From the NCBI GenBank assembly GCA_963729815.1, contig CAVSPU010000001.1, positions 62,001 to 126,000 of the forward strand: a stretch of DNA of 64,000 nucleotides, written 5' to 3'. Position 1 is the first letter of the stretch; each line of letters begins with the position of its first letter. Below, in pieces: positions 45,837 through 53,887 of this stretch. Under the pieces are notes generated by a model, which did not search any database, was not told the origin of the DNA, and saw only the letters and a program-made list of their open reading frames with translations. This DNA is from DAHUXN01 sp963729815. Its GTDB lineage: Bacteria > Acidobacteriota > Terriglobia > Acidiferrales > UBA7541. Made by a program: the position numbers and the translations under genes.

Positions 45837-46418
45837 ATGCTTCGAAAGTTTGCCGGTCTTTTCGTCTCGATCTTCTTCACTCTGGTCGTTGCTGGATTCG
45901 CGGTACCCGCCGTCGCGCAACAGCCCACGGCCCCTCAAGCTGCCGTGGCCACGCCAGCGGCGAATCCGGCCGATGTATCGACACCGGACGAAATCCTCGC
46001 AGCGATGTATGACGTCATTTCCGGCCCCGCCGGCCAGCAGCGCGACTGGAACCGGTTTCGCTCTCTTTTTGTTCCTGGCGCGCGTTTGATTCCCACAGTC
46101 GCGAAGCCGGGAGGAGGTCAAACGACGCGAGTGCTTTCGCCCGACGATTACGCCAATCGCGGGCAGGCTTACTTTGACAAGAATGGTTTTTTCGAGCGAG
46201 AAGCGGCGCGCAAGTCGGAACGCTTTGGCGGGATCATGCAAGTCTTCAGCACGTATGAATCGCGCCACGCCGCGGCGGATCCCAAACCGTTCGCGCGGGG
46301 CGTCAATAGCGTGCAATTGTTTTTCGATGGCACGCGCTGGTGGATCGTCACGATTTACTGGCAAGAGGAAACGCCGTCGATGCCCTTGCCGAAAGAGTTC
46401 TTGCCTAGCGCGCACTGA
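45837..46418 (+). CDS. Exported NTF2/SnoaL-like protein
   Basis: The ATG at 45837 has GGGAGA about 8 bases upstream; 193 residues. Signal peptide to about ...PAVAQQ, a Pro/Ala linker, then an alpha+beta domain (EILAAMYDVISGPAGQQRDW ... GVNSVQLFFDGTRWWIVTIY) like NTF2/SnoaL folds. The motif 'DWNRFRSLFVPGARLIP' is typical of that family in Acidobacteria. No catalytic residues can be assigned. It is followed 69 bp later by the SDR gene on the same strand. Confidence 0.7.
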   Translation: MLRKFAGLFVSIFFTLVVAGFAVPAVAQQPTAPQAAVATPAANPADVSTPDEILAAMYDVISGPAGQQRDWNRFRSLFVPGARLIPTVAKPGGGQTTRVLSPDDYANRGQAYFDKNGFFEREAARKSERFGGIMQVFSTYESRHAAADPKPFARGVNSVQLFFDGTRWWIVTIYWQEETPSMPLPKEFLPSAH

Positions 46419-46487
46419 TCCCGCGCGCCGACGGACTTCGAATTACGCGGACCGCGCAAGAGCAGAGCGCATTCCAGGAGAGTAGCG

Positions 46488-47336
46488 ATGTTTCAAGCTG
46501 ACTTGCTGAAAGGCAGGACAATCCTGATCACCGGCGGAGGCACAGGGCTGGGCCGGTCGATGGCGCTGCGGTTCGCCGAACTCGGTGCAAATTTATTTCT
46601 TCTCGGCCGCCGCGAAGAGCCGCTGGCGAGCACCTGCGAGGAAATTCGCGTGAAAAAAGCGCGCGCCGCTTATGTGACCTGTGACGTTCGCGATTTCGCC
46701 GCGGTCGAAAGCGCGATTGCGGCCGCCGAAAAGGAATTCCAGCGCGTCGATACGCTGGTCAACAACGCGGCCGGCAATTTCATCGCGCGCACGGAAAAGC
46801 TTTCGCCGAACGCCTTCAATGCAGTCGTGGGAATCGTGCTGCAGGGGACGTTCCACTGCACGCTCGCGCTGGGCCGAAAATGGATCGCCGCGAAACAGCC
46901 CGGCAATATTCTCAATATTGCCGCCACCTACGCCGCTGTGAATTCCGGTTCCGGCTTTGTCGTTCCGTCGGCGTGCGCCAAAGCGGGCGTGCTGGCCATG
47001 ACACGCTCGCTCGCTGTCGAATGGGCCCGATATCGCATCCGGATGAATGCGATTGCTCCCGGGCCGTTTCCCACCGAAGGCGCGTGGTCGCGCCTCCTTC
47101 CGGCAAAGGAATTAGAAGAACGCGCGCGGCAATCGCATCCGATGAAGCGCTTTGGCCGCCACGAGGAGCTCGCGAATCTGGCCGCTTATCTGCTGAGCGA
47201 TTTCTCGGAATACGTGAACGGCGAATGCGTGGTCATCGATGGCGGCCTGTGGCTTCGCGGCGCGGGCGAATTCAATGATTTCGTAGATTTCCCCGACGCC
47301 GCATGGGAAATGCTCGAAGCCGCGCGGAAAAAATGA
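46488..47336 (+). CDS. Short-chain dehydrogenase, 2,4-dienoyl-CoA reductase type
   Basis: 282 residues, ATG with AGGAGAGTAGCG upstream. The Rossmann motif TGGGTGLG (15-22), CDVRD and NNAAGNFIARTEKLSP are typical of 2,4-dienoyl-CoA reductases. The usual SDR Tyr-x-x-x-Lys is replaced by PSACAKAG, keeping the Lys but not the Tyr, as known for that subfamily. It would reduce 2,4-dienoyl-CoA with NADPH during oxidation of unsaturated fatty acids. Possibly co-transcribed with the NTF2-like gene upstream. Confidence 0.85.
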   Translation: MFQADLLKGRTILITGGGTGLGRSMALRFAELGANLFLLGRREEPLASTCEEIRVKKARAAYVTCDVRDFAAVESAIAAAEKEFQRVDTLVNNAAGNFIARTEKLSPNAFNAVVGIVLQGTFHCTLALGRKWIAAKQPGNILNIAATYAAVNSGSGFVVPSACAKAGVLAMTRSLAVEWARYRIRMNAIAPGPFPTEGAWSRLLPAKELEERARQSHPMKRFGRHEELANLAAYLLSDFSEYVNGECVVIDGGLWLRGAGEFNDFVDFPDAAWEMLEAARKK

Positions 47337-47345
47337 AGGCTTCTG

Positions 47346-48692
47346 CTACTGCGGCTTTTTCTTTTTCAGCAATCCGCCCAAAACTCCCCCGAGCTGACTC
47401 TGATTCGGAATCTTAAGTTGGTTGAGCGGCGTTTTGTTCAGCCCGGCAATATCTGCCGTGACCTGCGGATTCGATGTTGTGCCTGCGACGTGAAACGGCA
47501 CGCCGCCACCTTTATTGAAGAGGGGCAATTGCGTCAGCTTCGCGAGCGGGTTCGATCCTTCGAGCTTCGCGATCAAATGGAAATCCAAACTGTTGTTTGC
47601 GCCGACGGTCCCTGAACCGGTCACGCTGCCAATCATGGGAATCTCGATGTCCACGCTGTCCGCGCGCACTCCATCCGGCCCGTACCTCACATTCGAGCTT
47701 GCGACTTTTATCACCGTGTCGTTGCCCGTTTGCGCGCCCGATTGTCCCAGGGCCCCGGCGAGCTTCGAAGACAAGCTGAAACCAGCCAGCGTGACGTTGC
47801 TCAAGCTGACCGGCCCTTGCGTTACAAATCCCTCAAGCGGCCCGTGCAGCGCCAAATCCGCCTTGATTGTCCCGCCTTTGAGTGATGATCCTGCCGGCAG
47901 CGCATAACCCAGCACGGAGAGAAGATTCTCAATATCTTCGGCTGGCACGCTCTGCGCCTTCAACTGCCCTTCAAACGGCAAATGGCTCGCATCTCCGGCG
48001 CCGAGCGGCCCAACATTACCCGTGAGGTTCAGCTTCCCGCCACTCGGAGTCTTCGCGTCGAATTGAAACGGAAACGCGGCCGTCTGCGAAATATTCTGCG
48101 CGGAAATATTCACGCTCTGATAGATGCTGGTGGCTCCCGCTGCTTCACGCGCGCGCCCAAGGGAAACCGTGCCATTGGAAATCTTCAGGCTGTCGACGGT
48201 GAGATTGCTTGCCATGGTTGCCGCACTTCCCTGAGCCGCCGGCGGATCACCTGGGGGATCGCTTGACGCCGCGGTCTTGGCCTTTTCTGGCGCCGGACCG
48301 CCCAGCGTCGAGAAATTCCACTGCCCGGCCGCGGTGCGGAGCAATTCAACCTGAGGACCGCTGATTTCAAGCGAATGGACGTGCAGCTGTTTTGAAAAAA
48401 TCAGAGGCATGACATCCACGCCGATGGCCAGGGACTTTGCGGTCAAAAAATCACCGGTGCTGAACGCCGGATCGTCGGCGATGGAAATCTGGTCCGCTTT
48501 CAAACTGCCCGAGAACAAAGAAACGGTCAGGTGCCCGATCTGGACTTTTCGGCCGAGTTTTTCGGTCAGCGCAGCCTCGATATCCGGCCGGAAACGATCG
48601 GCATCGATGAAAAATGGCGTGATGATCAGAATCAACAAAATTGCCGCGATAACAATCAGAGCGATGATGATGGGTTTTTTCTTGCCGGCCAT
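47346..48692 (-). CDS. AsmA-like protein
   Basis: The ATG at 48692 is chosen (GAGGTG upstream); 448 residues. It has an N-terminal membrane helix (IIIALIVIAAILLILIITPF) followed by the AsmA start (DADRFRPDIEAALTEKLGRK ... IGHLTVSLFSGSLKADQISI). A long beta-rich part contains the AsmA C-terminal repeat (LNLTGNVGPLG ... FEGQLKAQSV). It ends in a basic KKKKPQ tail. AsmA/TamB-like proteins span the periplasm and are linked to lipid transport and outer-membrane assembly. It is convergent with the SDR gene, 9 bp apart. Confidence 0.85.
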   Translation of the reverse strand: MAGKKKPIIIALIVIAAILLILIITPFFIDADRFRPDIEAALTEKLGRKVQIGHLTVSLFSGSLKADQISIADDPAFSTGDFLTAKSLAIGVDVMPLIFSKQLHVHSLEISGPQVELLRTAAGQWNFSTLGGPAPEKAKTAASSDPPGDPPAAQGSAATMASNLTVDSLKISNGTVSLGRAREAAGATSIYQSVNISAQNISQTAAFPFQFDAKTPSGGKLNLTGNVGPLGAGDASHLPFEGQLKAQSVPAEDIENLLSVLGYALPAGSSLKGGTIKADLALHGPLEGFVTQGPVSLSNVTLAGFSLSSKLAGALGQSGAQTGNDTVIKVASSNVRYGPDGVRADSVDIEIPMIGSVTGSGTVGANNSLDFHLIAKLEGSNPLAKLTQLPLFNKGGGVPFHVAGTTSNPQVTADIAGLNKTPLNQLKIPNQSQLGGVLGGLLKKKKPQ

Positions 48693-48980
48693 GGGGCACC
48701 TCGCAGGAAGCAACGAGCAACATGACGCAAAATCGTTGACGCGCTGATGGTATCCCCGGTTGGCACTGCGCTGCAACTGACGCCCAGAGGAATACGCGCG
48801 GCTCTGTTGCCAACCGATGTCTGATTTGTGTCATCTAAATATTGACCAGCCTGGAAGGCTTAAGTCCAGCGTGCCATCCCGCAGCGGCTTCTTTGACAAG
48901 GGTCAGGCTCGGCCCTGGAGCTCTTGCGGGGACGCCACTTTCGCCGCTAGCCTTCCCAATCCAATTCGGAGGAATTCTGA

Positions 48981-49478
48981 ATGCGAAAGTTTGCTTTCTT
49001 GCTCGGCCTCATTTTCTCTTTTCTGCCGCTGGCCGCCCATGCGCAAGGCTTCGACGCCTATGGCGGCTATTCTTATTTTCGTCTCGATAGTTCGCCAAAC
49101 GTCGCGCACCTCAATGGTTACGACCTGGCCTTCACAGACAGTTTTTTCAAGGTTTTTGGGGTCACAGGCGAGCTTGGAGGCAACTACGGCAATATAAACG
49201 GCGTCGGCTCCAATTTGCACACGGTCCTGGTCGGGCCGGAACTCCGTTTTCCGTCCTCGATCTCGCCTTTTGGACGCGTCATGTTTGGAGGCGCGCACAT
49301 CAGCGGCGGCGGAGCTTCAAGCACAGCTTTTGCGACGGCAATTGGTGGCGGCGTCGACATTCATGAAGGCCGCTTCATTTCCTTCCGGCCGGTACAACTC
49401 GATTACATCTATTCGCATTTTGGCGGCCAGAAGCAAAACAACATCCGATATTCCATCGGAATCGATTTCCGGTTCTAA
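48981..49478 (+). CDS. Small outer-membrane beta-barrel protein
   Basis: 165 residues, ATG with GGAGGAATTCTGA upstream. Signal peptide MRKFAFLLGLIFSFLPLAAHA. The mature part alternates as an eight-strand OmpA/OmpX-like barrel (FDAYGGYSYFRLD ... LVGPELRF ... ISPFGRVMFGGAHISG ... YSIGIDFRF), ending in Phe as outer-membrane proteins do. No ligand can be assigned. Confidence 0.82.
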   Translation: MRKFAFLLGLIFSFLPLAAHAQGFDAYGGYSYFRLDSSPNVAHLNGYDLAFTDSFFKVFGVTGELGGNYGNINGVGSNLHTVLVGPELRFPSSISPFGRVMFGGAHISGGGASSTAFATAIGGGVDIHEGRFISFRPVQLDYIYSHFGGQKQNNIRYSIGIDFRF

Positions 49479-49513
49479 GTGTCCGTTCCTGCTAACCGTG
49501 GAGCCATTCCGTC

Positions 49514-49542
49514 AAAGGCCGACGCGACGAAGTCGGCCTTTT
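49514..49542 (+). terminator. Terminator after the beta-barrel gene
   Basis: AAAGGCCGAC and GTCGGCCTTTT form a 7-bp GC stem with flanking A/T tracts. It can act in both directions between convergent genes. Confidence 0.82.
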
Positions 49543-49564
49543 CGAGTGATCGCTGAACGCCGGC

Positions 49565-50308
49565 TCATTCGTCCAAAACAAATCGCACCGTGATCAGCGT
49601 TTCGACCTCTACCGCTTCGCCATCGAGCAGCGTTGGCCGATAACGCCATTGCCGCACCGCGATTTCGGCTGCCGCGGCCAGCAACGGACTCCCGCTGAGC
49701 GCTTCTACCGAACGCACGCGTCCGTCGCGCCCGATGATGGCGCGTAGCTCGACAGTTCCTGAAATCCTCGCAGTCCGCGCGACCGACGGATACTGCGGCT
49801 CGACTCGGTTTACCAGGAGCCCCCCCTGAACGCCTTCGCTCCGCCGAATGATACCTGGTCTCGGGGGGTGGGGTTGCGGTGGCGCGGGGATCACAGGTTC
49901 GTCGCCCGTTCCGTGAAGAATTCCAAGCGGCCCAGTTGAAATGCTCTGCGTGCTTCCTGGGATCGAGGGTGGAGAAACATCGGTGATGGCGGCGGGATGC
50001 GACGAGTGCATCGGCAAGAGATTGGGATTTGTCGGCACGAACGTTCTTGCCTGTGCGGAGGTTTCGCGTAGATGAGGTGCGGCCGGCCTTTCCGCAGGCG
50101 TGCCATGAAATGGGATGCGTGGCAGCCACACATATTGGGGCGGCGCGCCGCTTGGCGTCATGAGGGGCAATATCGCCAGACCTGCCATCGCCAGAGCCTC
50201 CACAGCCAACGCAGCCCCCAGCGCGCGACGCCGGCGCTGCTTCGAGCGCTGCTGGCTTCCAGAATCGCTGTCTACCAAGCATCCAGATAAGAATCGACCA
50301 TCACGCAT
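49565..50308 (-). CDS. TonB-family energy transducer
   Basis: 247 residues, ATG with GAGAGGTG upstream. A basic N-terminus and one membrane helix (about 31-52) precede a Pro-rich spacer (about 55-155, including PAPPQPHPPRP). The C-terminal TonB domain (about 163-247) has VNRVEPQYPSVARTARISGT, GRVRSVEALSGSPLL and WRYRPTLLDG. It would transmit proton-motive energy to outer-membrane receptors such as that at 39159. ExbB/ExbD genes are not in the window. Confidence 0.85.
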   Translation of the reverse strand: MRDGRFLSGCLVDSDSGSQQRSKQRRRRALGAALAVEALAMAGLAILPLMTPSGAPPQYVWLPRIPFHGTPAERPAAPHLRETSAQARTFVPTNPNLLPMHSSHPAAITDVSPPSIPGSTQSISTGPLGILHGTGDEPVIPAPPQPHPPRPGIIRRSEGVQGGLLVNRVEPQYPSVARTARISGTVELRAIIGRDGRVRSVEALSGSPLLAAAAEIAVRQWRYRPTLLDGEAVEVETLITVRFVLDE

Positions 50309-50600
50309 GGACGCACCTCTCGCAAATGACCTTTCAAACGAAGAACCCTCTCGGACGGCTTCGCTTTAGCCGTACGAAAGTTCTATTTGCGAGTTCGCGC
50401 GACCTCTGACATTATGGACACCGTTTTGCGAGGGAAGTTCCTCAAGTTGGCTCCCTCAGGTGCCATAACGGCTCCAATTTGCTGTAATTATAAGAAAAAG
50501 AATTACTTAAAGGTGCTGTGCGCCGCCGGCATCATCGTGGCGCGTTTGTGCATCCAATCACTTGTAAATGGGCCTAAGGACTCATACGGAGGCAGTTATT

Positions 50601-50918
50601 ATGAGCAAGACGAGTTTAGAGACACTGGGCGTTCGGTATACGGGGCGCGCGGCGCTCGATCGCGATCCGCAAGACGATCGGCTGGAATTTACTTGTCCGC
50701 ATTGTGGGACAGTGGGCAGCAAGCCAGCTCGACGCTCGCACGCGGAGTACCATTTCACCGACGGATTCGTGCAGGATCTGCAAGGCGAGATGTCCACTTG
50801 CCGCGGTTGCAAGCGGTCGCTCCGCATTTCTCCGGTGGTAATGTTGCACGATCAGGATGAAAAGCGGCGGTTTGAAGCGTTTTTCGAAACCGAGCTTGTA
50901 CCGGCATCCGTAAATTAA
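50601..50918 (+). CDS. Small protein with zinc-ribbon-like Cys pairs
   Basis: The ATG at 50601 has GGAGG about 9 bases upstream; 105 residues. It contains CPHC (about 34-37) and CRGC (about 68-71), which could form one zinc-binding site. It is otherwise polar, with no signal peptide. I do not recognise the family. The 292-bp region before it shows no other gene. Confidence 0.65.
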   Translation: MSKTSLETLGVRYTGRAALDRDPQDDRLEFTCPHCGTVGSKPARRSHAEYHFTDGFVQDLQGEMSTCRGCKRSLRISPVVMLHDQDEKRRFEAFFETELVPASVN

Positions 50919-51013
50919 ATCTCACAGCGTGCGAGGCGCGGTCCGAGCTTTCTCCTCCAGATTCGGCCGCGCCGGCGCATTGCGTTCTAGCCACTCCCGA
51001 TTTAAGGCGCACT

Positions 51014-51550
51014 TCACGCTCCCTGCTTCTTCTCTAACTGGCTCCGAAATTCTTGCGATTTTCCGCGCGGGATGCTGAGCGTGCGCCACTCCGCTCCGGC
51101 GTAGTGCTTCGCCAACAGAATGATTTGCCCGACATGTTGCGCCGTGTGCGCGAGTGACCGTTGAATCGCCTTGATCACGGTATGCGGCTCCGAGCGGATC
51201 GGGACCGTCTTGTCCAAGTCCGCGGGCGTGAGCTCTTCCAGGGCATCGAACATGCAATCCCAGGCGGCGTCCCAGCGCCCGAGCAGGCTCGCTCGCATAT
51301 CTTCCGCTTCGTTCAGGAATTCCGAATCGCGGTTTCGATCCGGCTTCTCTCCGTCCGAGGTCAGGAGATCCGTCCAGCGCGACCGCAAATTTCCGGCGAC
51401 GTGCTTGACAATGGCGGCAATGCTGTTCGATTCGGCGTCGAGTTGCGCAAAAAACTGCTCGTCGTTCACCTGGGCCATGGCCCGGTCCGCAAGTTTCTTT
51501 TGGCCGCGAAACTGTTCGATCGTCGTTTCCAAAAAATGCCTCTCTTGCAT
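51014..51550 (-). CDS. DinB-like (DUF1572) four-helix protein
   Basis: The ATG at 51550 is chosen for GGGAGGAGTT directly upstream; 178 residues. The pattern SNSIAAIVKHVAGNLRSRWT ... RSLAHTAQHVGQIILLAKHY supplies His residues on separate helices (KHVAG, AHTAQHV) like the metal-binding triad of DinB/YfiT proteins. Members include thiol transferases, but activity is unknown for most. Confidence 0.78.
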   Translation of the reverse strand: MQERHFLETTIEQFRGQKKLADRAMAQVNDEQFFAQLDAESNSIAAIVKHVAGNLRSRWTDLLTSDGEKPDRNRDSEFLNEAEDMRASLLGRWDAAWDCMFDALEELTPADLDKTVPIRSEPHTVIKAIQRSLAHTAQHVGQIILLAKHYAGAEWRTLSIPRGKSQEFRSQLEKKQGA

Positions 51551-51646
51551 AACTCCTCCCTTGCTATATGGCGTTGCCTTCAAATCAGATGATTTTCCCA
51601 GTGGGAAAGACTCGCGCCAAGGCCGGGCAATCGCGGCGCCTGACGC

Positions 51647-52498
51647 CTATCCCTCCCAGTCCGAATCCAGCACCAGGTGATATTGTTCGAGTCCGGTGCG
51701 AATACGGACGAAGGCCTCGTCGACGGTGTCCGCGAACTGCAGCAGATTGAATTCGCGCTTACTGATCGTTCCCGAATTCACCATCGCCCGCCAGTTCAGC
51801 ACCTTGTCCCAATACTTCCGGCCATAAATCAGGATCAAATGATGCTGAGGCAATTTTCCGGTTTGCATCAGCGTCAGCATTTCCCACAATTCGTCCATAG
51901 TGCCGAAGCCGCCCGGAAAAACGATCAGCGCTTTCGCCAGTTGCGCGAACCAGAGTTTGCGCATGAAAAAGTAATGGAAGCAGAAGTTCAGCTCCGGCGT
52001 GATATATCGATTCGGCCGCTGTTCGTGGGGCAGTTGTATACTCAATCCCAAAGTGGAGCCTCCCGCTTCCGACGCGCCCCGATTGGCCGCTTCCATGATT
52101 CCGGGCCCGCCGCCTGAACAAATGACGAATCGCCGTGGATGTTCCCCCAGAGTCAGAGACCATGCCGTAATTCGCCGCGCCAGCTCGCGCGCCTCTTCGT
52201 AATAGCGCGACATTTCGAGATTCGCCCGCGCCATCCGCACTTCTTCCCGATGTGCCGGGTCCTTCGCCGCGCGCCGATTGCCTTTCAACGTGTTTAGTCT
52301 GGCGGCTGCCCGGTCGCGCGGCAGGATTCGCGCCGATCCGAACATGACAATTGTGTCGGCGACCCTCTCCTCGCGCAGCCGTTTTGCCGGGTCCAAGTAC
52401 TCCGCCAGAATCCGCAGCGGCCGCGCCGCCGGGCTCTCCGTAAAGTGCTGATCGTGGTAGGCTAGCTTGGCCATGGGCAAATGAGTTCGGGACTTCAT
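51647..52498 (-). CDS. LOG-family protein (TIGR00730-like nucleosidase)
   Basis: The ATG at 52498 is preferred (CAGGAGACCAC upstream); 283 residues. Rossmann-like fold with CSGGGPGIMEAANRGA and the hallmark PGGFGTMDELWE. LOG proteins cleave cytokinin-nucleotide monophosphates or, in bacteria (PpnN-type), purine/pyrimidine 5'-monophosphates to base plus ribose phosphate. The extra 65-residue N-terminal part is typical of longer bacterial forms. It ends 97 bp before the DinB-like gene start on the same strand. Often mislabelled 'lysine decarboxylase'. Confidence 0.88.
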   Translation of the reverse strand: MKSRTHLPMAKLAYHDQHFTESPAARPLRILAEYLDPAKRLREERVADTIVMFGSARILPRDRAAARLNTLKGNRRAAKDPAHREEVRMARANLEMSRYYEEARELARRITAWSLTLGEHPRRFVICSGGGPGIMEAANRGASEAGGSTLGLSIQLPHEQRPNRYITPELNFCFHYFFMRKLWFAQLAKALIVFPGGFGTMDELWEMLTLMQTGKLPQHHLILIYGRKYWDKVLNWRAMVNSGTISKREFNLLQFADTVDEAFVRIRTGLEQYHLVLDSDWEG

Positions 52499-52704
52499 GT
52501 GGTCTCCTGTGCGCAAAAGTGCGAATCCAGCATTCTAGTTCGGTTCGATTTGAATGGCATGCGATTCTTAATGAGCGACGCGCGCTACCGCGGCACCGGC
52601 TGGGTCACGCTCCGTTATGTCACTTCGGTTGAACAGCCTGTGTATCCCCTGGATTAAGTTGCAACGTCGACCGGGGAACCGGAATCAGATACAGTAGAGA
52701 GATT

Positions 52705-53844
52705 ATGATGCATGCAGCCAAGTCTCTAATGTGCTCGCTGGCCCTCCTGGTTGCCGCTGCCGGGTTTGCGTTTGGCCAGGGCCAGCCTCCGGGGCCGCTC
52801 CACGTGAAGCCAGGCGCGCAAGCGGAGCAGCCGCCTGCTCAGACGCGCAGATTAGTGATCCCCGTCAACGTGGTCACGCTGCCCGTCGCCGTGTCCGACC
52901 ACTCCAATAATCCCGTTTTGAGCCTCGCGCAAAAGGATTTTCAGGTTTTCGACGACGGAAAGCCGCAACAAATCATCCACTTCGGTCAGGGCGGCGATCC
53001 GCTCTCGATTGTCCTCGTTCTCGAGACGAGTTCGCGCGTCGCGCCGTTGCTTCCCGAAGTCCAGAAAACCGGAATCATCTTCACGCAAATGGTGATGGCT
53101 GCAACAGGCGAAGCCGCGGTGATCGGGTATAACGACGAAGTGGATATTTTACGGCCGATGACCACGGATTCCGACGCTGTCTTGAAAGCCATCGAGCACA
53201 TCCAGGCTGGATTACCCGGGGCCCGCCTCTACGATGCGCTTAACCGCGCGGAAGATATTCTGGAGAAGGAACCGGCCGAGAGGCGGCGCGTCATCGTCGT
53301 TGTAGGCGAAAAGAACGACAAAGGCAGCGAAACGAAGCTCGGACAGGTACTTCGCCGCGCGCAGCTTAAAAATACATCGATTTACACCATTGGCCTCAGC
53401 AGCACGGCTGCCGAATTCCGCAAGCCGCCTGAAGCGTCACGCCCTGTCGAAGTGGGACCTCCAGGGACGTATCCGATGCCCCCGCCCCCTGGGACGGCGG
53501 AGACGCCGAGCACGGTCGACGAACAGATGGGAAACACCGATAGTGCGTCCCTCCTGCCTCTGATCGTCTGGATGGTGCAACATGGCGCGAACGCTGTGGG
53601 CAAGAATTCGCTGGTGCTCGCAAGCGCGGCCACGGGCGGCCTGCACGAAGGAACGTTCAAAGACCGCTCGATGGAGAAAGCCATGAACGCAATCGGCAAC
53701 GATCTCCACGGCGATTATTTGCTGGCTTATCGCCCTCCGGGCAACACGCCCTACGGCTATCACAATATCGAAGTGCGCGTCACCGAACCCGACCTGAAAG
53801 TCCGCACCCGCCCAGGCTACTTCATCGCCCCGCCGACGGAATAG
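52705..53844 (+). CDS. Exported VWFA-domain protein (acidobacterial type)
   Basis: 379 residues from ATG 52705. Signal peptide ends ...GFAFGQ. The segment VIPVNVVTLPVAVSDHSNNP ... KDFQVFDDGKPQQIIHF is the typical opening of TIGR03436-type VWFA-related acidobacterial proteins. The domain that follows has VLVLETSSR in place of the DxSxS metal site, so metal binding may be altered. A Pro-rich insert lies at about 245-275. Role unknown, possibly protein contact in the periplasm. It is convergent with gyrA. Confidence 0.8.
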   Translation: MMHAAKSLMCSLALLVAAAGFAFGQGQPPGPLHVKPGAQAEQPPAQTRRLVIPVNVVTLPVAVSDHSNNPVLSLAQKDFQVFDDGKPQQIIHFGQGGDPLSIVLVLETSSRVAPLLPEVQKTGIIFTQMVMAATGEAAVIGYNDEVDILRPMTTDSDAVLKAIEHIQAGLPGARLYDALNRAEDILEKEPAERRRVIVVVGEKNDKGSETKLGQVLRRAQLKNTSIYTIGLSSTAAEFRKPPEASRPVEVGPPGTYPMPPPPGTAETPSTVDEQMGNTDSASLLPLIVWMVQHGANAVGKNSLVLASAATGGLHEGTFKDRSMEKAMNAIGNDLHGDYLLAYRPPGNTPYGYHNIEVRVTEPDLKVRTRPGYFIAPPTE

Positions 53845-53887
53845 GGCCCCGACCCACTCCGTTGGGCTTCGCCGCGCGAATTTAATC

